Assembly: GCA_007449985.2 (NCBI GenBank)
Contig: VIIQ02000025.1
Span: forward strand, 558,001 to 622,000
Direction: 5' to 3'
Length of the DNA: 64,000 nucleotides
Source of the DNA: Desmodesmus armatus
Taxonomy: Eukaryota; Chlorophyta; Chlorophyceae; Sphaeropleales; Scenedesmaceae
Under the pieces are notes generated by a model. The model was not told the DNA's origin. It ran no database searches and saw only the letters and a list, made by a program, of their open reading frames with translations. This document shows, one piece after another, positions 46,714-59,662 of this stretch (position 1 is its first letter; every line of letters begins with the position of its first letter). Made by a program: the position numbers and the translations under genes.

Positions 46714-49700
46714 ATGAAGTTCCTAGAGCTTAGCCAGCTTGCCAGGTCAGCAAGGGGTGTCCAGAGCAAGCTGAAGTGGTCACCACGCTGTCAGCAACAG
46801 CACACCCTGTCTGTCCTCATCACGGGCCTCAATTGCCCATAAGGCTGGCTCAATGGTACCATGTCTGATATCAACGGCTGTGAACGTGCCTGGCAACGCT
46901 GCTGATGGCCTGAGCTGTGCCCCATGTGTACCCTCTCTGTGTGCTGCTCCAACAGACTCAATTCCTTCCTAGACCATGTGGATGTGGGGGAGTACATTGT
47001 GGAAGGGGACCTGGAGGCATACTCATGTGAGTGATAAAAATCAAAGCTACAGCAGGAGTGTGGTGTGCACGATTGATCAAGTAGGGTTGTCCATGGTTCC
47101 GATGCTCATCCACAGGCTGGTGCAGAGGGGCAACCTTGTCTTTTCTCATCATCTGCTTGCCTCACCACACAGCAAGTTTGGGCTGGCTGGCTCGTGCAGA
47201 AGGCAGCAGCAGTGTTCGAAACGTTGCCAGACCCCCACCTCTGCCACCCTGCTTGTCCCTGCTGGTGCTCTCTTGCTGCTGGTGCCCTGCTTCAGGTAAA
47301 CTAGCAGGCCTTGACAAGAAGCTTTCGCGCAGCTTGGATGCAGAAGTACAGCAGATCACAGACAGCAGTTCCTCGCCACTGGAGCTGTCACGCTCCCCAG
47401 TCGGGCCACTGACAGACCCCTCGAGGTGGGGTGGTGTCAGGAATATTCCAGCCTTGACACATACGGGCACTAGGGAGCAACCTGTCGGTGCCTGCAGGCT
47501 GCAACTAGTTGGCCGACAAGCCCCAGCAGCACGGGTTTTTTGGCCTGGCAGTGTGTTTGGCCTGTGGCTGCGGCCGCCAATGCCTTCGGTGGGAGGGCTG
47601 CCTTCAGCGCTGCAGATGCAGCCATGCATACATTCTGAGTTTGGCGCCAGTTGGGGTATCTGACGTGGCCAGGTCTGCACAGAGCAGTTGGAGGCGCCTC
47701 ACTGCTCAGTATTTACAGTCCCAGCAGAAGGCATCAACCTTCCAGCAGCCTCGCACCCACAGCCTCTAGGCTATTTTTTCCTAGGGCTGATTGGCGGCAT
47801 ACTTGCATGCCCGCTGCTGTTGCAGCCGCAAGACGTTGATCTACCTGATCCTGACGTTGAACCACATCTACCCCGACTACGACTTCAGCCGGTTGCGGGC
47901 AGATGACTTCAGGAAGGAGCAGGGCCTGGGGGGAGTGGAGGAGCTGGTGGACACACACCTGCTGGAGGTGTCCAAGGTGGGCTGGAGTGGTGTGTACTGG
48001 ATGTACGCAATGTTGAGGAAGGGGTGGGTGGGGAGGTAGCAGGGAGGAGGCGGGATTGGTGGACACTCACCTGCTGGAGTTGTCTAAGGTATGTTGAGTT
48101 GATTGCGGCTCATCCAGTACTGACTGAAGCAACTCAACAAGTGTGTTTGACGATTTTGTCAGAAGGATCCTGTCAAACAGTTCAAATCAGAGTTTATGTA
48201 CAGTGGCTCCACCCCCCTGGGGGAGGAGAGGCGGGAAGGGAGTGTTTGGAGTCACCCAGGCAACTTGGTGCAGGAAGACAAGTCGGCGGGGCTGGGGTCC
48301 TGGAACTGTTGATGGCAGCAGTCGGTGGGGAGAATAGTTGGTGTGAATAAAAGAATAGGTGGTGGCCGTGCTGATGCCGCTGTGCTGGTTGTTGCAGGTC
48401 TGGGAGAGCACACCTGGCTTTGGTGACAAGCCGTTCCTGGACACACTGTGGTCCTCCATTGACGAGGTGGGTGCTGAGTGGGTGCTTGTATGTGATTGCT
48501 GGGGGATACCCTCATCCCTTGTTTGCTGTTGGGCCAAGGAAGCTGTAGTTTCCATGTGGTAGCAACAGTGAGTATCAAGTGGCAACAGTGATGCTGAGTG
48601 TGAGCAATTGACTGCAAGGCATTTGCACTGCATGGCTCACAAAGTTGGCAAGCTGGAAACAGCCAGGACTGCTTTGAGGTGACAACTCAGCCAGCAGCAG
48701 CGGCACAGCGTGCAAGTGTGAGTGTAGGGTGCTGCTGCGGCCGTGTGCCCATGCAGTTGAGTGTGTGCTGTTCAGCAGGATCACATTTCAGCAGCACGAG
48801 ATATGGCCTGCTCAGTGCATATGGCTCTGACACAGCTCTTGTGGCCGCTGCCCCTGCAGGCCATCCAGCTCAAGGATTGTGACGTGTACAGTTACAGATC
48901 TGACGGAGAGACGGATCCATTCGGTGAGTGTGGCCACACAGCAGCTGGGGCAGCCTGCAGCATGCGCCGCACAAGAGTGCTGTTGCCTAGGCTCAGACTT
49001 ATGAAAGCAGGCTGCGCCTGGAAGCTCAGTGCCGCATTGCACTAACACTGCATGCACATAGGAAGCATGGGGGTAGGCTGAGAGCGTGGCGATGCATTGT
49101 TGGCTGGCAGCGCCCTCTGCAATGCACAGGAGCCTCTGGCTCCCTTGTGTGTACATGATGCTGCCGTGTCAGCAGTGCAGTTGCGGTCAGATGGTGTGTG
49201 GCAAGTAGCTCACACACCCTGCGGCTGCCTACGGTTGCACCCATGTGTGCATGTAGTTGAGCTACATGGTGTCGGGACTTTTGTGCGTTGATGAATGGAG
49301 TGCAACCAGCCACAGGTGCCAACATGGCAGACCGGCAGGACTGCATCCACTTCTCACAAGACACACTCCCTGTGGTTGCACTCCCTGTGTCTACACACCC
49401 TGACAAACTGTGTGTGTGGCTGCTGCAGGTGAGGTTGCCACAGTGTGGGCGTTCAACTTTTTCTTCTACAACAAGAAGATGAAGCGCATCCTGTACATTG
49501 GGGTTAAGGCACTCAGCAAGACAGCAGCAGAGGAGGAGGAGAAGGTGGGAACGGGCACCTGCTGCTGCCACTTTAGGGGCGCTGTAACGGCAGCCAAGAT
49601 AAGAAAATGCTGTCAGTTGTGTGCAGTTGCCTCCTGGCCGTCTGGTCGGCATTGCGCCTCACACCAGCATCGCCCATGCCCTGCACTTCAATGCGCTGCC

Positions 49701-49978
49701 GAACGCTTCACATGCCGTACAAGCACTGCTGTCCTGTGATAAGGTCCGCTGCAGTACATCACATATGATGGCTGTGACCATCGCACAGCTGCCCTGCCTT
49801 TGCCTGAGCAACGGCTTCTCTTTCTGGTAGTTACCGCTGCCTGACAGTGTGCCACACCCCCCTCTCCCTCCCCCTGCCGTGTCGTGCCGTTCAGGACGAT
49901 GAGGACAGCAAGTACGCGTACAACTCTGACGATGACAATGATGCTGTCTATGGGATGGCCAATGGCATGGAGCTGTGA
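46714..49978 (+). CDS. MAF1: MAF1, repressor of RNA polymerase III
   Basis: Eight exons join in phase to 238 residues: 46714-46745, 46956-47026, 47296-47425, 47826-47976, 48398-48466, 48860-48923, 49429-49544, 49895-49978. MAF1 binds RNA polymerase III and blocks its recruitment under stress or nutrient limitation. The A box is at the N-terminus (MKFLELSQLARLNSFLDHV, EYIVEGDLEAYSCKLAG). The B box and C box follow: SRKTLIYLILTLNHIYPDYD, WSSIDEAIQLKDCDVYSY, DPFGEVATVWAFNFFFYNKK, MKRILYIGVKALS, each close to human MAF1 (SRKTLFYLIATLN, CDIYSYNPD, WSFNYFFYNKRLKRI). The linker between A and B boxes is Ser/Pro-rich (about residues 45-78), as in other MAF1 proteins where phosphorylation controls nuclear entry. 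The C-terminus is acidic (EEEEKDDEDSKYAYNSDDDN). Length is typical. All splice sites are GT-AG. Confidence 0.95.
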
Positions 49979-51990
49979 GCAGCGGTGGCGGCAGCCGCAG
50001 CCGCCCCAAACACAGACACACTCAGGCGCCCAGCCGTGACTGATGCGTGCCTGCCGCTCACACGCATGGCATGGGGGCCGCAGTGCACTTTGCATGCATC
50101 CACTCCCCACCAGCATACGCCATGCACCCTGTTTTGCCCAATTCTCGCTGCACCAGAGGTGCCCACAGTCTTCAGCGGAGCTGTCATGCCTCGCCCTGCG
50201 TGTGAAGGGGGGCGAGAAGGGTTCGGTGGACCAAATGGGGTTCTGACTTGGATTGCGCGGGTGTTGCCGTGTGTGATTTTGACTTTGTTTGTGGCGTGGA
50301 TTTAAGGCACCTCTGCGTGGATGTAAGGCACCTCTGCTGGGAGGTGCTATTTGTTGTGTAGTGCATGTGATGCTGTGTGGACCCGCTCTCTGCTGCAGCA
50401 ACTCAAGCTGCTGCTGATCCAGCTGCTGAACGTGCAGCTGGTGCGATTGCTGTGGTTGCTGCTTGCTTTTTGCTGCCCCTTTTGGTGTGTGTGTTGCACG
50501 TGTGGTGCTCCTTGTGTGAGGTCTTTGTGTCTGCAAGCATCACACTCGTGTTGTCTCTCTGTGGGGCGCATGGGAGTGCGTGCAAAATGCTGCCTGTTAT
50601 GCAGCACTGCATGCTCAACGTGGCGTAGTGTCAAGTGTCTTCTTGATGTGTGTGTGGAGGGTTGTGTGAGTGTGGCGAGTGGTGGTGTCTTGGTGGCATG
50701 CGAGGCTTGCGCACCTGCGGCATGCAAGGGGTGAGTGTGGTGCTGCTGTCTTTGCGACATACGGCATGCTTCACACATGTACCTGGGCTGACTGCACTGC
50801 CTGCGTCAACGTGCATGTTTGGTTGCTTCGCACAACAGAGGCCATGTGACTGTTTTGGTAACAGCCAGCAACAGGCCGGCGGCTCTGGAGTTACTATTCT
50901 GCTGACGCTGGGGCGCTACAGGTTTGCTTTGGTGGCCTACCAACCTGCTTGCATTTGCAGCGATGTATCTCTGTGTATCTTTTGCGTGTACTTTTGGTGT
51001 GTCAGCAGCGTCGTAGCAGCAGCAGCCACTAGGCTGCACCCTGACTGTCACTCCCATTGACTCGTGGCCCGTGTAGTGTCCTTTGGACACATATCTTTGC
51101 AGGGCTCTTTCCTAGCTGACGCTTGGGCCAGTGTTTTGCTGGCGCCTCCAGTTGTGGTGGTGGCGTTGGCCGCAGCAGGTGCTGTTTTTGGTGTAGATGT
51201 TGTTGCCTGCCTGCCCTTGGTTTGGTCCATTGGCCAGGCTCAAGTGGTGGGCGTGCTGGGTATCAGCTTGCAGGTGTGTGTTGCACTTTTTGCATGGGCA
51301 GGTGCTGTGCAGTGGTGTGCTCGTGTGCTTCATGGCCGAAGTGGGTGTGCAGGCGCTCTCTAGCCGTGCATGGCCGGTGCGGCCTGCCGGCTGGGTTCAG
51401 GGACGTTTTCAGCATAGCAGTATTGCTTGCTGCTTCCACAGGTGGCACTGTGTCCCAGGCAGTGAGGGAACGGCGAGGCCACTGATCATGTGCCCGCGTG
51501 CAATAGGCACCCTTGTACAGCAAGCTGGAGGGTCTGTAACTTCTTGTAACTGCTTCAGTCTTGCTTCGCCTGCTTTGCCTTGGCCTGGCGCACTGCAGAC
51601 ATCTGCTCCATGGCACAGGGTGCTCTGAACAGCCTGGCACTGTGGAGGCATTGTGCAGCAGCTGTTCAACATAGAAAGTGCGTAGGTTGCCACTGCCTGT
51701 AAGTTTGCAACACTGCTGAGCAGTATGCAGGATTGCACTGGCTGGTGAAACCTTCTCCTGCAACTGCCAAGTTGAAACCCCCGTCATGTACCATGTGTGA
51801 GCTTGGTGTGAGACCCTCCTGCACTGCATGTGTGACAGCCAAACCCCCTGCCCTGCCAATTGCAAGTGCAGTCACCACCTTGAAGACTCCACTAGCCGTT
51901 CAAAGGGTCCACAGTTCAGCAGTGTTGTCCTGTGCATTTCACTGTTGATCCAAGTTTCCTTCAGCAGGTGCAAAGCATACGGCAGCAGCA
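49979..51990. other. 3' region of MAF1 and upstream region of GMPP
   Basis: From about 50220 to 51450 the plus strand is strongly G/T-rich (TGTGTGTGTGG, GTTGTGTGAGTG), the sense-strand composition of 3' UTRs here. Open frames rich in Cys, Val and Leu in this stretch follow from that composition and are not considered genes. The last few hundred bases should carry the GMPP promoter; no element is recognised. Confidence 0.45.
51535..51549 (+). terminator. Candidate MAF1 poly(A) signals (two TGTAA)
   Basis: TGTAA occurs at 51535-51539 and 51545-51549, about 1.55 kb after the MAF1 stop, near the place where the G/T-rich composition fades. Two copies ten bases apart strengthen the reading slightly. 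Confidence 0.35.
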
Positions 51991-54900
51991 ATGAAGGCCC
52001 TTATTCTTGTTGGAGGTTATGGTGAGGCGAGATTGACTTACCAGCAAATCCCCACGGTGTCTCGTTTGGTCGAGGCCTTTCGTCACCCCACCATGATTCC
52101 TGCCCCCACCACCAGGCACCCGCCTCAGGCCCCTCACCCTCACGGTGCCGAAGCCACTGGTGGACTTTTGTAACAGGCCAATGATCTGCCACCAAATAGA
52201 GGTGGGGCTGTGTGCCACTGCTAACCCAGCAGTAGCAGTGAACCACCATCAGCGTGGTTGACAGGCAGCACCTACCCTGACCCTCTGCTTTTCTTTATCT
52301 GCAGGCTTTGAAAGCAGCTGGAGTTACGGAAGTGATCCTGGCTATCAACTACCAGCCAGAGGTGAGAATCTCAAGGCATCCGATTGTAGCACAGGACAGG
52401 CTGGTGTACAGGCAGTGGCGAATGAGGATCAATACAGGTGCTGTAGGTCTGGTGCAGGCAGCAGTGTGTCTGACATGCTCGAGCTGCTGTTGCAGGTGAT
52501 GATGGGTTTTATCAAGGAGTGGCAGGACAAGCTGGGTGTGACCATCGTCTGCTCCCAGGTGCGGCCTGCTTGATTGGAGCGGGGTGTTGTGCTAGGGCAG
52601 GAGAGCGCGTGTGGAGGGAAGGGCCGCTGTGGACACTCTCCTTGCAGCTACCAACAGCACAGTAGCACAGACTGCAGCTGCACCTGCAGCTTACCCTGTC
52701 CTGCTGCCTGCCCTCTGCCTTATCACTGACTGGCTGTATCCAGCTTTGTTGGTGCATGCCCCAACCCACCATGTCGAGTCGACATTGTCGACTATCAGGT
52801 TCTCACACATGCCTGGCCCTGTGTTTCACCCGCTGTGATGAGCAGGAGAAGGAGCCAATGGGCACTGCAGGTCCTCTGGCCCTGGCCCGGCACCTGCTGG
52901 ATGATGGCTCAGGCAAGCCTTTCTTTGTGCTGAACAGCGATGTGGTGTGCCCCTACCCCATGAAGGACATGCTGGACTTCCACACTGCACGTGGGGCTGA
53001 GGCCACCATCCTGGTCACCAAGGTGGATGACCCATCAAAGTATGGTGAGTGCACTGCACAAGCAGCAGCGGGACGGCAGGCAGGGGTGGGAGCATGCTGA
53101 CGATGTGGGCTCATCTGCGGCATATCAGCCTTGCAACACACACAGGCACGCGGTGCGAATTGTTTGTTTGCGATGCAGCACGCATGGCTGTGCAGCAGGG
53201 TCTTGAGGAGGGGGAGTTGACCATGAGCTGTGACAGGCCAGATTTACCGGTCACTCCAGGCTTGGCATGTACTGCGACACAGTCAGCACAGTACAGAACC
53301 GTGCAATGCAGGTGCTGAGTCAGTTCTCCCAGCCACTATACCTTCCTTCTGCAGCTCCTGCCCCTTTGTGGACTGGACCAAATCAAACCGCCGATCTGTC
53401 TGCTGTGTTACTACAGGTGTGGTTGTCATTGACGAGTACGGTCAAGTGCAGCGCTTTGTGGAGAAGCCAAAGGTGCGGACACAGCTGGGGACAGATGCTG
53501 GGCAGCAGCAGAGGCAGTCCTCCACAGCCAGCAGCAATAGCAGCGCCAGATGCAACGGGCAGCGTGCCTTCAGCAGCAGTTTTGGCAACAGGGCTGGGGT
53601 GCATGCAGTCAATGCGCAGGCAGCAGACATTCCACAACAACAGCATGGCCGGCAGCTGCCTAAGGAGGACACTTTGGCAGCATGCGCATCGTGCACATGC
53701 CTGCTGTACAGCAGCTAGGCTCAGCAGTAGCGTCAGTTTGCGAATCTGTCACAGTCACTGCCGTGTGCTTCTGTGCCTTGGCCAGTGCATAATAGCACAG
53801 GCGTCACGGGTAGACTGCTTCTGCGTGATTCCTGAGGCCTGGCACTGCATTGCAGTTCTCACTGTCACTGCTTCCGCCGCCGCTGCCAAATGGCTGCTTG
53901 GTTGTTGCTGTGTGCAGGAGTTTGTGGGTGACAAGATCAATGCAGGCATCTACGTGATCAGCCCCTCAGTGCTGGACCGCATTGAGCTGCGCCCCACCAG
54001 CATAGAGCGCGAGGTGTTTCCCCACATTGCAGCCGACAATAAGCTGTTTGCATTCACTCTGCCAGGCTACTGGATGGACGTGGGCCAGCCAAAGGACTAC
54101 CTCAAGGGTGAGAGCTGATGAAGTGCTTGGGTTGTGTGGTATAGTACAGCTCATCGCAGCACAGCGCAGCAGCGGCTGCCTCAGTCTGGGCTGCAGTGGA
54201 AGGCAGCCAAAGGAGCAGCGAGTGGGAATACGAGGCACCTGAGCAAGCCTGGGGTGTGTAGCCTAGTGTACTGCAGTGCGGCTCAGCTCAGCAGTTGCCT
54301 CGACACCTGTGGCTTTTCTCCTCAAGTTGCATGTGCTGCCGATACCGGCCGCCCCCTGCACATCAGCTGCCAACATTCAGCTAAGTGTGCAGCTGCAGCA
54401 GCTGCAGGATATGGCCATCGTCAGCCTGGTGGTGCCTGCAGCTGCTGGCGAGTGCTGACGAGTGCTTGTCCGTGTTGCTGTTGGGTGTTGCAGGCCTGAC
54501 CCTGCACCTAGACAACCTCAAAATCTACAACCCCGCAGCGCTGGCCAAGGGTGCTGAGTACAGCGGGAATGTGCTGGTAGCCCCAGGTGCCACAATCGGC
54601 AAGGGCTGCCTGATAGGGCCTGACGTCAGCATTGGCGACGGCTGCGTGGTCGGGGACGGCGTGCGGTTGAGCAACTGCGTGGTCATGAGGGGTGTGCGTA
54701 TCAAGGACCACAGTAAGGTGGGTGGTGCCAACCCACACTCTTGTGCTGCGGCCCTGACAGGGCCTGGGTGTGGGTGAAAGTGTTTTGACACTGAGTTTGC
54801 AGCTGGTAAAAGCAGTGCTGATCATTCAAACATCACAGCCGAAGCTTTGCAGGGGGGCGATGTGGTCAGCTTCTGGTGTGGCCGCAGCAGAGCTGATGGG

Positions 54901-55773
54901 AACGCTGTGTTACAGTGCAGGGCGTCCGCATGCCACATGCTCAAGACTGAGGTGGTGCAAGCAGCACAAGCCTGAATATGATTGGCGCAAGGGCTGGCAC
55001 AAGGAGGAGTGCTTTCACTCAATGGGTCACTGCAACAGGATGTATTGACATCTGCTCAAGTTGAGCTTGGACACGAACACACGGTCATCATCTGAACCTC
55101 AGATGGGTTGTGCCTGGTGCATGCTGCAGATTGACAAAAGCATCATTGGCTGGGACAGCACTGTTGGTGCCTGGTGCCGGCTGGAGAACCACTGCGTGCT
55201 GGGAGAGGATGTGCAGGTCAAGGTAAGGGACTCAACACAACACATGAGGCAGCAGTCGCTTGCTAGGCAACTAGTGCGGGCTGGTGCAGCCCTCTTAGCA
55301 GTTGGCCCAGCAAGCTGCGTGTAGCATCACTGGCAGTGCCAGCACTGCAGCAGGGTCATGCATCTGGTGTGAAACAGGCAGCAGAACAACTGATGGTAGT
55401 GCTGCCAGCACTGTGTAAACCAGCAGGATCATGGCTGTGTGCTGACCAAAGAAGCCTACCCACCAAGGCCGCCTTGCAGCAACCAGCCAACAGCTGCCTT
55501 GGTGAAGCACATTTCATGCCACTATCCGCTCAGCACACAGTATCCTTGCACATGTTGCGCATGCGCGCGCCTGATTGGGTGATGGCGAGCAGTAGCCTGA
55601 GCCTCCTCTCCCTGGGCGGGGTTGCTCGGCTGTGCTGAGTCCAGTCCATTCCTTGAACCACCATGTTGCTGTTCCATTGCCTGCTGCAGGATGAGCTGTA
55701 CATGAATGGTGCTGTGGTGCTGCCCCACAAGGAGATTAAGGAAGCAGTGCCCCAGCCCAACATCATCCTGTGA
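51991..55773 (+). CDS. GMPP: GDP-mannose pyrophosphorylase (mannose-1-phosphate guanylyltransferase)
   Basis: Makes GDP-mannose from mannose 1-phosphate and GTP in the cytosol, the precursor for ascorbate, N-glycans and cell-wall glycans; it corresponds to plant CYT1/VTC1. Ten exons join in phase to 360 residues (Arabidopsis CYT1 has 361): 51991-52021, 52116-52201, 52305-52361, 52496-52558, 52846-53044, 53417-53472, 53918-54107, 54494-54717, 55130-55222, 55690-55773. The nucleotidyltransferase signature [20 protein letters not shown] is split by intron 1. Further marks are [27 protein letters not shown] (metal-binding Asp), [28 protein letters not shown]. After about residue 250 hexapeptide repeats form a left-handed beta-helix ([20 protein letters not shown]). 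The end, [10 protein letters not shown], is typical. Start at the first ATG is fixed by the [10 protein letters not shown]-terminus conserved in the family. Confidence 0.97.
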
Positions 55774-56300
55774 GGCCTGCAGCAACCAGCAGGCAGACGT
55801 GCCCTGCAAGCACTGCAGCAGGGAGCAGTGCACCCTGCATGTCAGACCTGTGGGGGCCAGCACTCAGCAGCAGTGCAGGGGTCACTGCAGGACGCATGGA
55901 CTGCAGGGTTGGTTTCCTTTGGTAGTAGTTGATCGGCGCTGGAGCAGCGGTGTTCTGGGCAAAGGGTGGCTTGAGACGTTTGCGAGTGCAGCAGAATTGC
56001 TGCGAAGTGACTCCTGACCATATAGGGTTCTGCATGATGAAGTTGCATCCAGGTTTCTCGCATCCGAGTAACGCATGGCAAGTGAGGTGGATGGTGGTTG
56101 TGTCTCCCTGATTGGGGCGGAGTTGACAAGCTCAACGGCGATGGTTTGAAGAAGCAGGATGTTATGTGTGACGTGTACAGGGCGGCTGCTGTGTTGTGAA
56201 ACCTACATGTACTGGGTACACTCTATCAACAGCACAGCAACTTGTGCTGCAGTTTGAGTTTGTGGCAAAGTAATCAAGCCAAAGGGTTCACGTGCACGTG

Positions 56301-56305
56301 TGTAA
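56301..56305 (+). terminator. Candidate GMPP poly(A) signal (TGTAA)
   Basis: TGTAA about 530 bp after the GMPP stop codon, the first one seen downstream, and before the convergent pseudogene begins. The intervening 55774-56477 region holds no recognised gene. Confidence 0.35.
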
Positions 56306-56477
56306 GGCAATGCATTCAACAGCGAATTCACACATGGCAATCTGCCATGCTGAGGATCAGGAGCACCTCCGCCGTCCAACCTCAGCAGTTTGCTCCACAG
56401 CATACCGTGTACAGTCTGCTCATCAGCAAGCCACAGGCCTGGCAGCACCTGAAAACATGCTCACACCAATACCACAT

Positions 56478-58485
56478 GCACTGCTGATGTCATTGGACAT
56501 AAGGTTCTCGGTGGTGGAGCCGTAGGGGCATTGGCTGCACTTGACAGCGGAGTCGCCGCCGGCCGAGTACCAGCCCGGCAGACAAGGGGTTGCATAGATG
56601 GAGCCAGGGGCCTCCTTCTCCCAGCCGGGAGGGGCACGCAGTCGGGTGGGCTGGCAGATTCAGCTGCTGCGGTGGTCAGTCCAGTTCCACAAGCTGTGTA
56701 GTCGTCCTGGTTGTAGCCTGTCTTGTAGTAGCCAACGGGCCCCTTGGACGCAACCCTGTTGGCCCGGCAGTAGCCAGGCTTGGCGACGCAGCTGTCAGGG
56801 GAGTCAGAAAAGACGGGTTCGGTGCATCCAGAGATGGGAATCTGGACACATGTAACCTTGTTCTCAGGGCAGGGCTGCTGACACCAGCAGACACAAAGCA
56901 GCACTTCAAGTGCTTCAAGTTGAAGCAGCAGCACATCATGAATGTGCCCCAACTCAAAGCAACAGTGGCTGTAACATAGCGCTGTACAAGCCCGCTGCCT
57001 TGGACACGGTGAAGTCGAGATTGGCGCCGCGTCTGGCTCCAACAATGCAAGCCAGAAACTGCAGGTAGAGCTTCTTGCAAAACTTGGACAGTTTTTGCAG
57101 TTGTTTTTGCAATCCTAGTTGTGGTGCAGGACCCACTTGGCAGGGGTGTGGCTGGATGCCGTAGACTGGCTGGGCAGCCATACTTGCCAAGCAGGCACTG
57201 ACGCGCGACCAGCTTGCCAGTGGCATCAATCTGGCTGCCATATGTATGAACCCCCAGGGCACTGGTAGGTTTCTGGGGAGCGGTTAGAGTCCCAGCCGAA
57301 GCCTGGTGGTGCAAGGCACGCGTCAGCGTTGGTGGCACCTTCGCTGGCGGTGGTGAGGCCCTGTCCACAGTCAATGCAGGCTTGACCGTTGCTGCTGTAC
57401 TTCCCCTTTTCACAGGGCTTGGCGACCAGCTGGCCATTCTCTGTCGCGGCATAGAAGCCGGCAGTCACAGCCCGGTCGCACTGGCTTGGGGAGATTGACT
57501 TGGTTGCGGCAGTGGTGATGCCGGTTGGGCAGGGTGTGCAGGAAGGCGCTTGGCTCACATCGGTCTTGAAGGTTCCCTTTGGACAGGGCAGCGCTTGGCG
57601 AGTCTGTGGCACCAGCAGGATAGGCACCAGTGCGGCCAGGCAGGGGACTTTAGCACGGCTAGTGTGGTGCCAGAACAACTTGGAGCAGCATGGGGCAGGG
57701 ACAGGCTGCAGGACAAGACTTCAGGACAAGCTGCCAGGTCAGCACAGCGCAGCTGAAGATGGAGTGCGAGGGGCAATATGGTGTCAGAGCCCTGTGCAAA
57801 AGCATGACTCACCGCGTTGACGTAGTACATGCCCGGGGGGGCAGCACACTTGTTGATGCTGTTGGTCTGGGAGCCAGCAGTGACGAGTCCTGCAGGGCAT
57901 GCTGTGCATGGTGCCCTCTTGCCCCCAGCGCTGTAGGTCCCCAAAGCGCACACTGAGGCGGAGCTGGTGGCTGTGTTGAAGCCATATCCAGGCAGCGTCA
58001 CACACGAAGCAGCAGTCGTGGCTCCTGTTGTCACAGTGGTGAGGCCTGTAGTGCAGAGGGTCTTGACCGCTACACCGTTTACAAGCGCGCTGACTCCTGG
58101 GCACCAGTTCCCCTTGGGACAGACTTCGCATCTGGTCATATCTTGTCCAGGGTTGTAGTAGCCGGCGGCGCACTCTGCATGCAGCAGAGGAACAAAAACG
58201 TCAGGAGGTTGGCAGCAGGAGCAGTTGCTTCACAACAGCAGGTTGCTGCTGTCGTCTACTTACTGCAAGTGCTTTTTGGGGGGTTCACGCCAAAGTTTGT
58301 GAATGCGGTGTAGGCGTTGGCAAGCGGGCCAGCAGGCCCCTTGCACGCCTTGCAAGCAAGGTAGCTGATTTTTGCTCCGCTGACTGTCGTCTTGGTCGTT
58401 GTGGCACAGCTGGCGCACTTGCTGTGCAAGGTTTGGCAGTTCACAGCCCTAGCTGCGAGAGCTCTGTCTGTACTGGCCAGAAAGC
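56478..58485 (-). pseudogene. Truncated tandem copy of the Cys-rich PAN-domain gene
   Basis: This is a second copy of exons 1-5 of the gene at 59663-63138. Equivalents are 58485-58264 (exon 1, cut off inside the signal peptide with no in-frame ATG), 58174-57813 (exon 2), 57603-57257 (exon 3), a fused remnant of exon 4 (about 57238-57130) and 56874-56490 (exon 5). The block 57257-58485 is almost identical to the intact copy, introns included, while the rest is roughly 90% similar. Lesions: the start is missing; intron 3 and the first part of exon 4 are deleted, with an 18-base filler that leads to a stop; two bases are missing near 57180; one base is missing near 56620; a repeat Cys is changed to Tyr (DDYTACG against EDCTACG); both PAN exons are absent. 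It could still be transcribed but cannot make the full protein. Confidence 0.85.
57257..58485. repeat. 1,229-bp direct duplication, pseudogene copy
   Basis: Direct repeat of 61864-63092 at a constant offset of 4,607 bp. By eye I find three substitutions and no gaps in 1,229 bp, covering exon 1 (part) to exon 3 with two introns. Similarity stops sharply at 58485 within the signal-peptide codons. Confidence 0.95.
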
Positions 58486-59662
58486 CTAGGCTTGCCCACC
58501 TGAAGCCCACTACACATGGTTGTTACACCGTGTGGGCAGCAGCATTGTGTGCACATCAACGAGGCTGGGGCCTCCAAATCCTGCCACCACAATTGCCGTA
58601 CCCCTCATCAGTGCTGGCTGCCAGGTGTCCATCCTTCAGGCTTGTTGGCTTGACAGGCACTGCGTGCTCGTCACATACACTTTGTTGCTTAGATTCATCC
58701 ACTTGGGTTGCTGGCAGCATGCTGAGCAAGCTTCTAGGATACATCTGCTGCCCTTTTGTCACAAAGACTGATACTCAACTTCATGTCATACTCCATGGTA
58801 TTGGCAGCACACAGCATTTTACACAGAAGCCCTCGGGGCTGAAAATGAATTGTTTGTAACAGCATCAGCAGGCTGAAGCTGACAGCCACTGCACGGTGAC
58901 ACGTTGCTGACAGCATGGCGAGGGAGCCATCACAGACGGGCTGAACATGCACCATGTGCGCCACGTCCCGGGCAGCACATGACATATCTGCACAGCAGCT
59001 ATGAGCTAGTCCACTGATCACATCCCAGTGCCTGGGAGTGAAGCATGCCAAAACAAACACAGGTTTCAGCAGACAGGAAGCATTGGCAACAACAAAGGCA
59101 TGCAATGTGGACTGCAACCCACACAAGGCACTGGCTGGGCTGATTCCAGAACCAGCTGGTTCTGCAGATATCTGCAGTTGCTTGCAAAGGACTCCTTGCC
59201 AGGCTGGCACAGTGTCTGGGCATGATGGAATATGCAACCCTAGTGCGGGTTCCCATTCAAAGGGTTCTACTAATATGTCCCCAATCAGCTGTACTCCGTA
59301 ATAACAGTGATAACAAAACAATGAGCGTTGTTTGACTCATGAGTGCAGCATGTAATACACACAGAGGCACAATCATGCAACAGTGCCTAGGTGCAGGCAC
59401 GGCACCCCGACCGGAGCCACAGGCCCGGCAGCACCTGGAAACTAAACTCAGCTTGTGGAGTGACCCCACACCACAGACACAAGTCCTGCAAATGTTGATC
59501 AGTTCCAACCAAGATCACTACCGTAGTTACTATCTCAAGGTACGCAGTGACTTCACTGAAGTGACGTCATGACCAGTGCCACTCAGATAACTAGCCAGAC
59601 GATGCATGGCTTTGTGCACAGACCACGCGGTCCCAGGCCAGCATCCATGCGCAGTCCTTGCA
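58486..59662. other. Spacer between the PAN gene and its pseudogene copy
   Basis: It lies downstream of the stop of the minus-strand PAN gene and is probably its 3' UTR. A minus-strand TGTAA at 58819-58823 could be the poly(A) signal. A 195-codon minus-strand open frame (58734-59321) has no recognisable domain. It separates the two copies, so the duplication is not immediately adjacent. Confidence 0.4.

Noticed and set aside
50350..50734. Leu/Cys-rich plus-strand frame that looks like a membrane protein
   Set aside because: The hydrophobic look comes from G/T-rich 3' flank composition after MAF1; there is no homology or exon chain.
58486..58513. Start codon for the truncated copy at GTGGGCTTCAGG
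   Set aside because: GTG is not a normal eukaryotic start, and the sequence past the breakpoint is unrelated to the intact signal peptide.
58734..59321. Minus-strand frame of 195 codons between the PAN gene and its pseudogene
   Set aside because: No domain is visible, it starts from a non-ATG codon, and it lies in the likely 3' UTR of the PAN gene.
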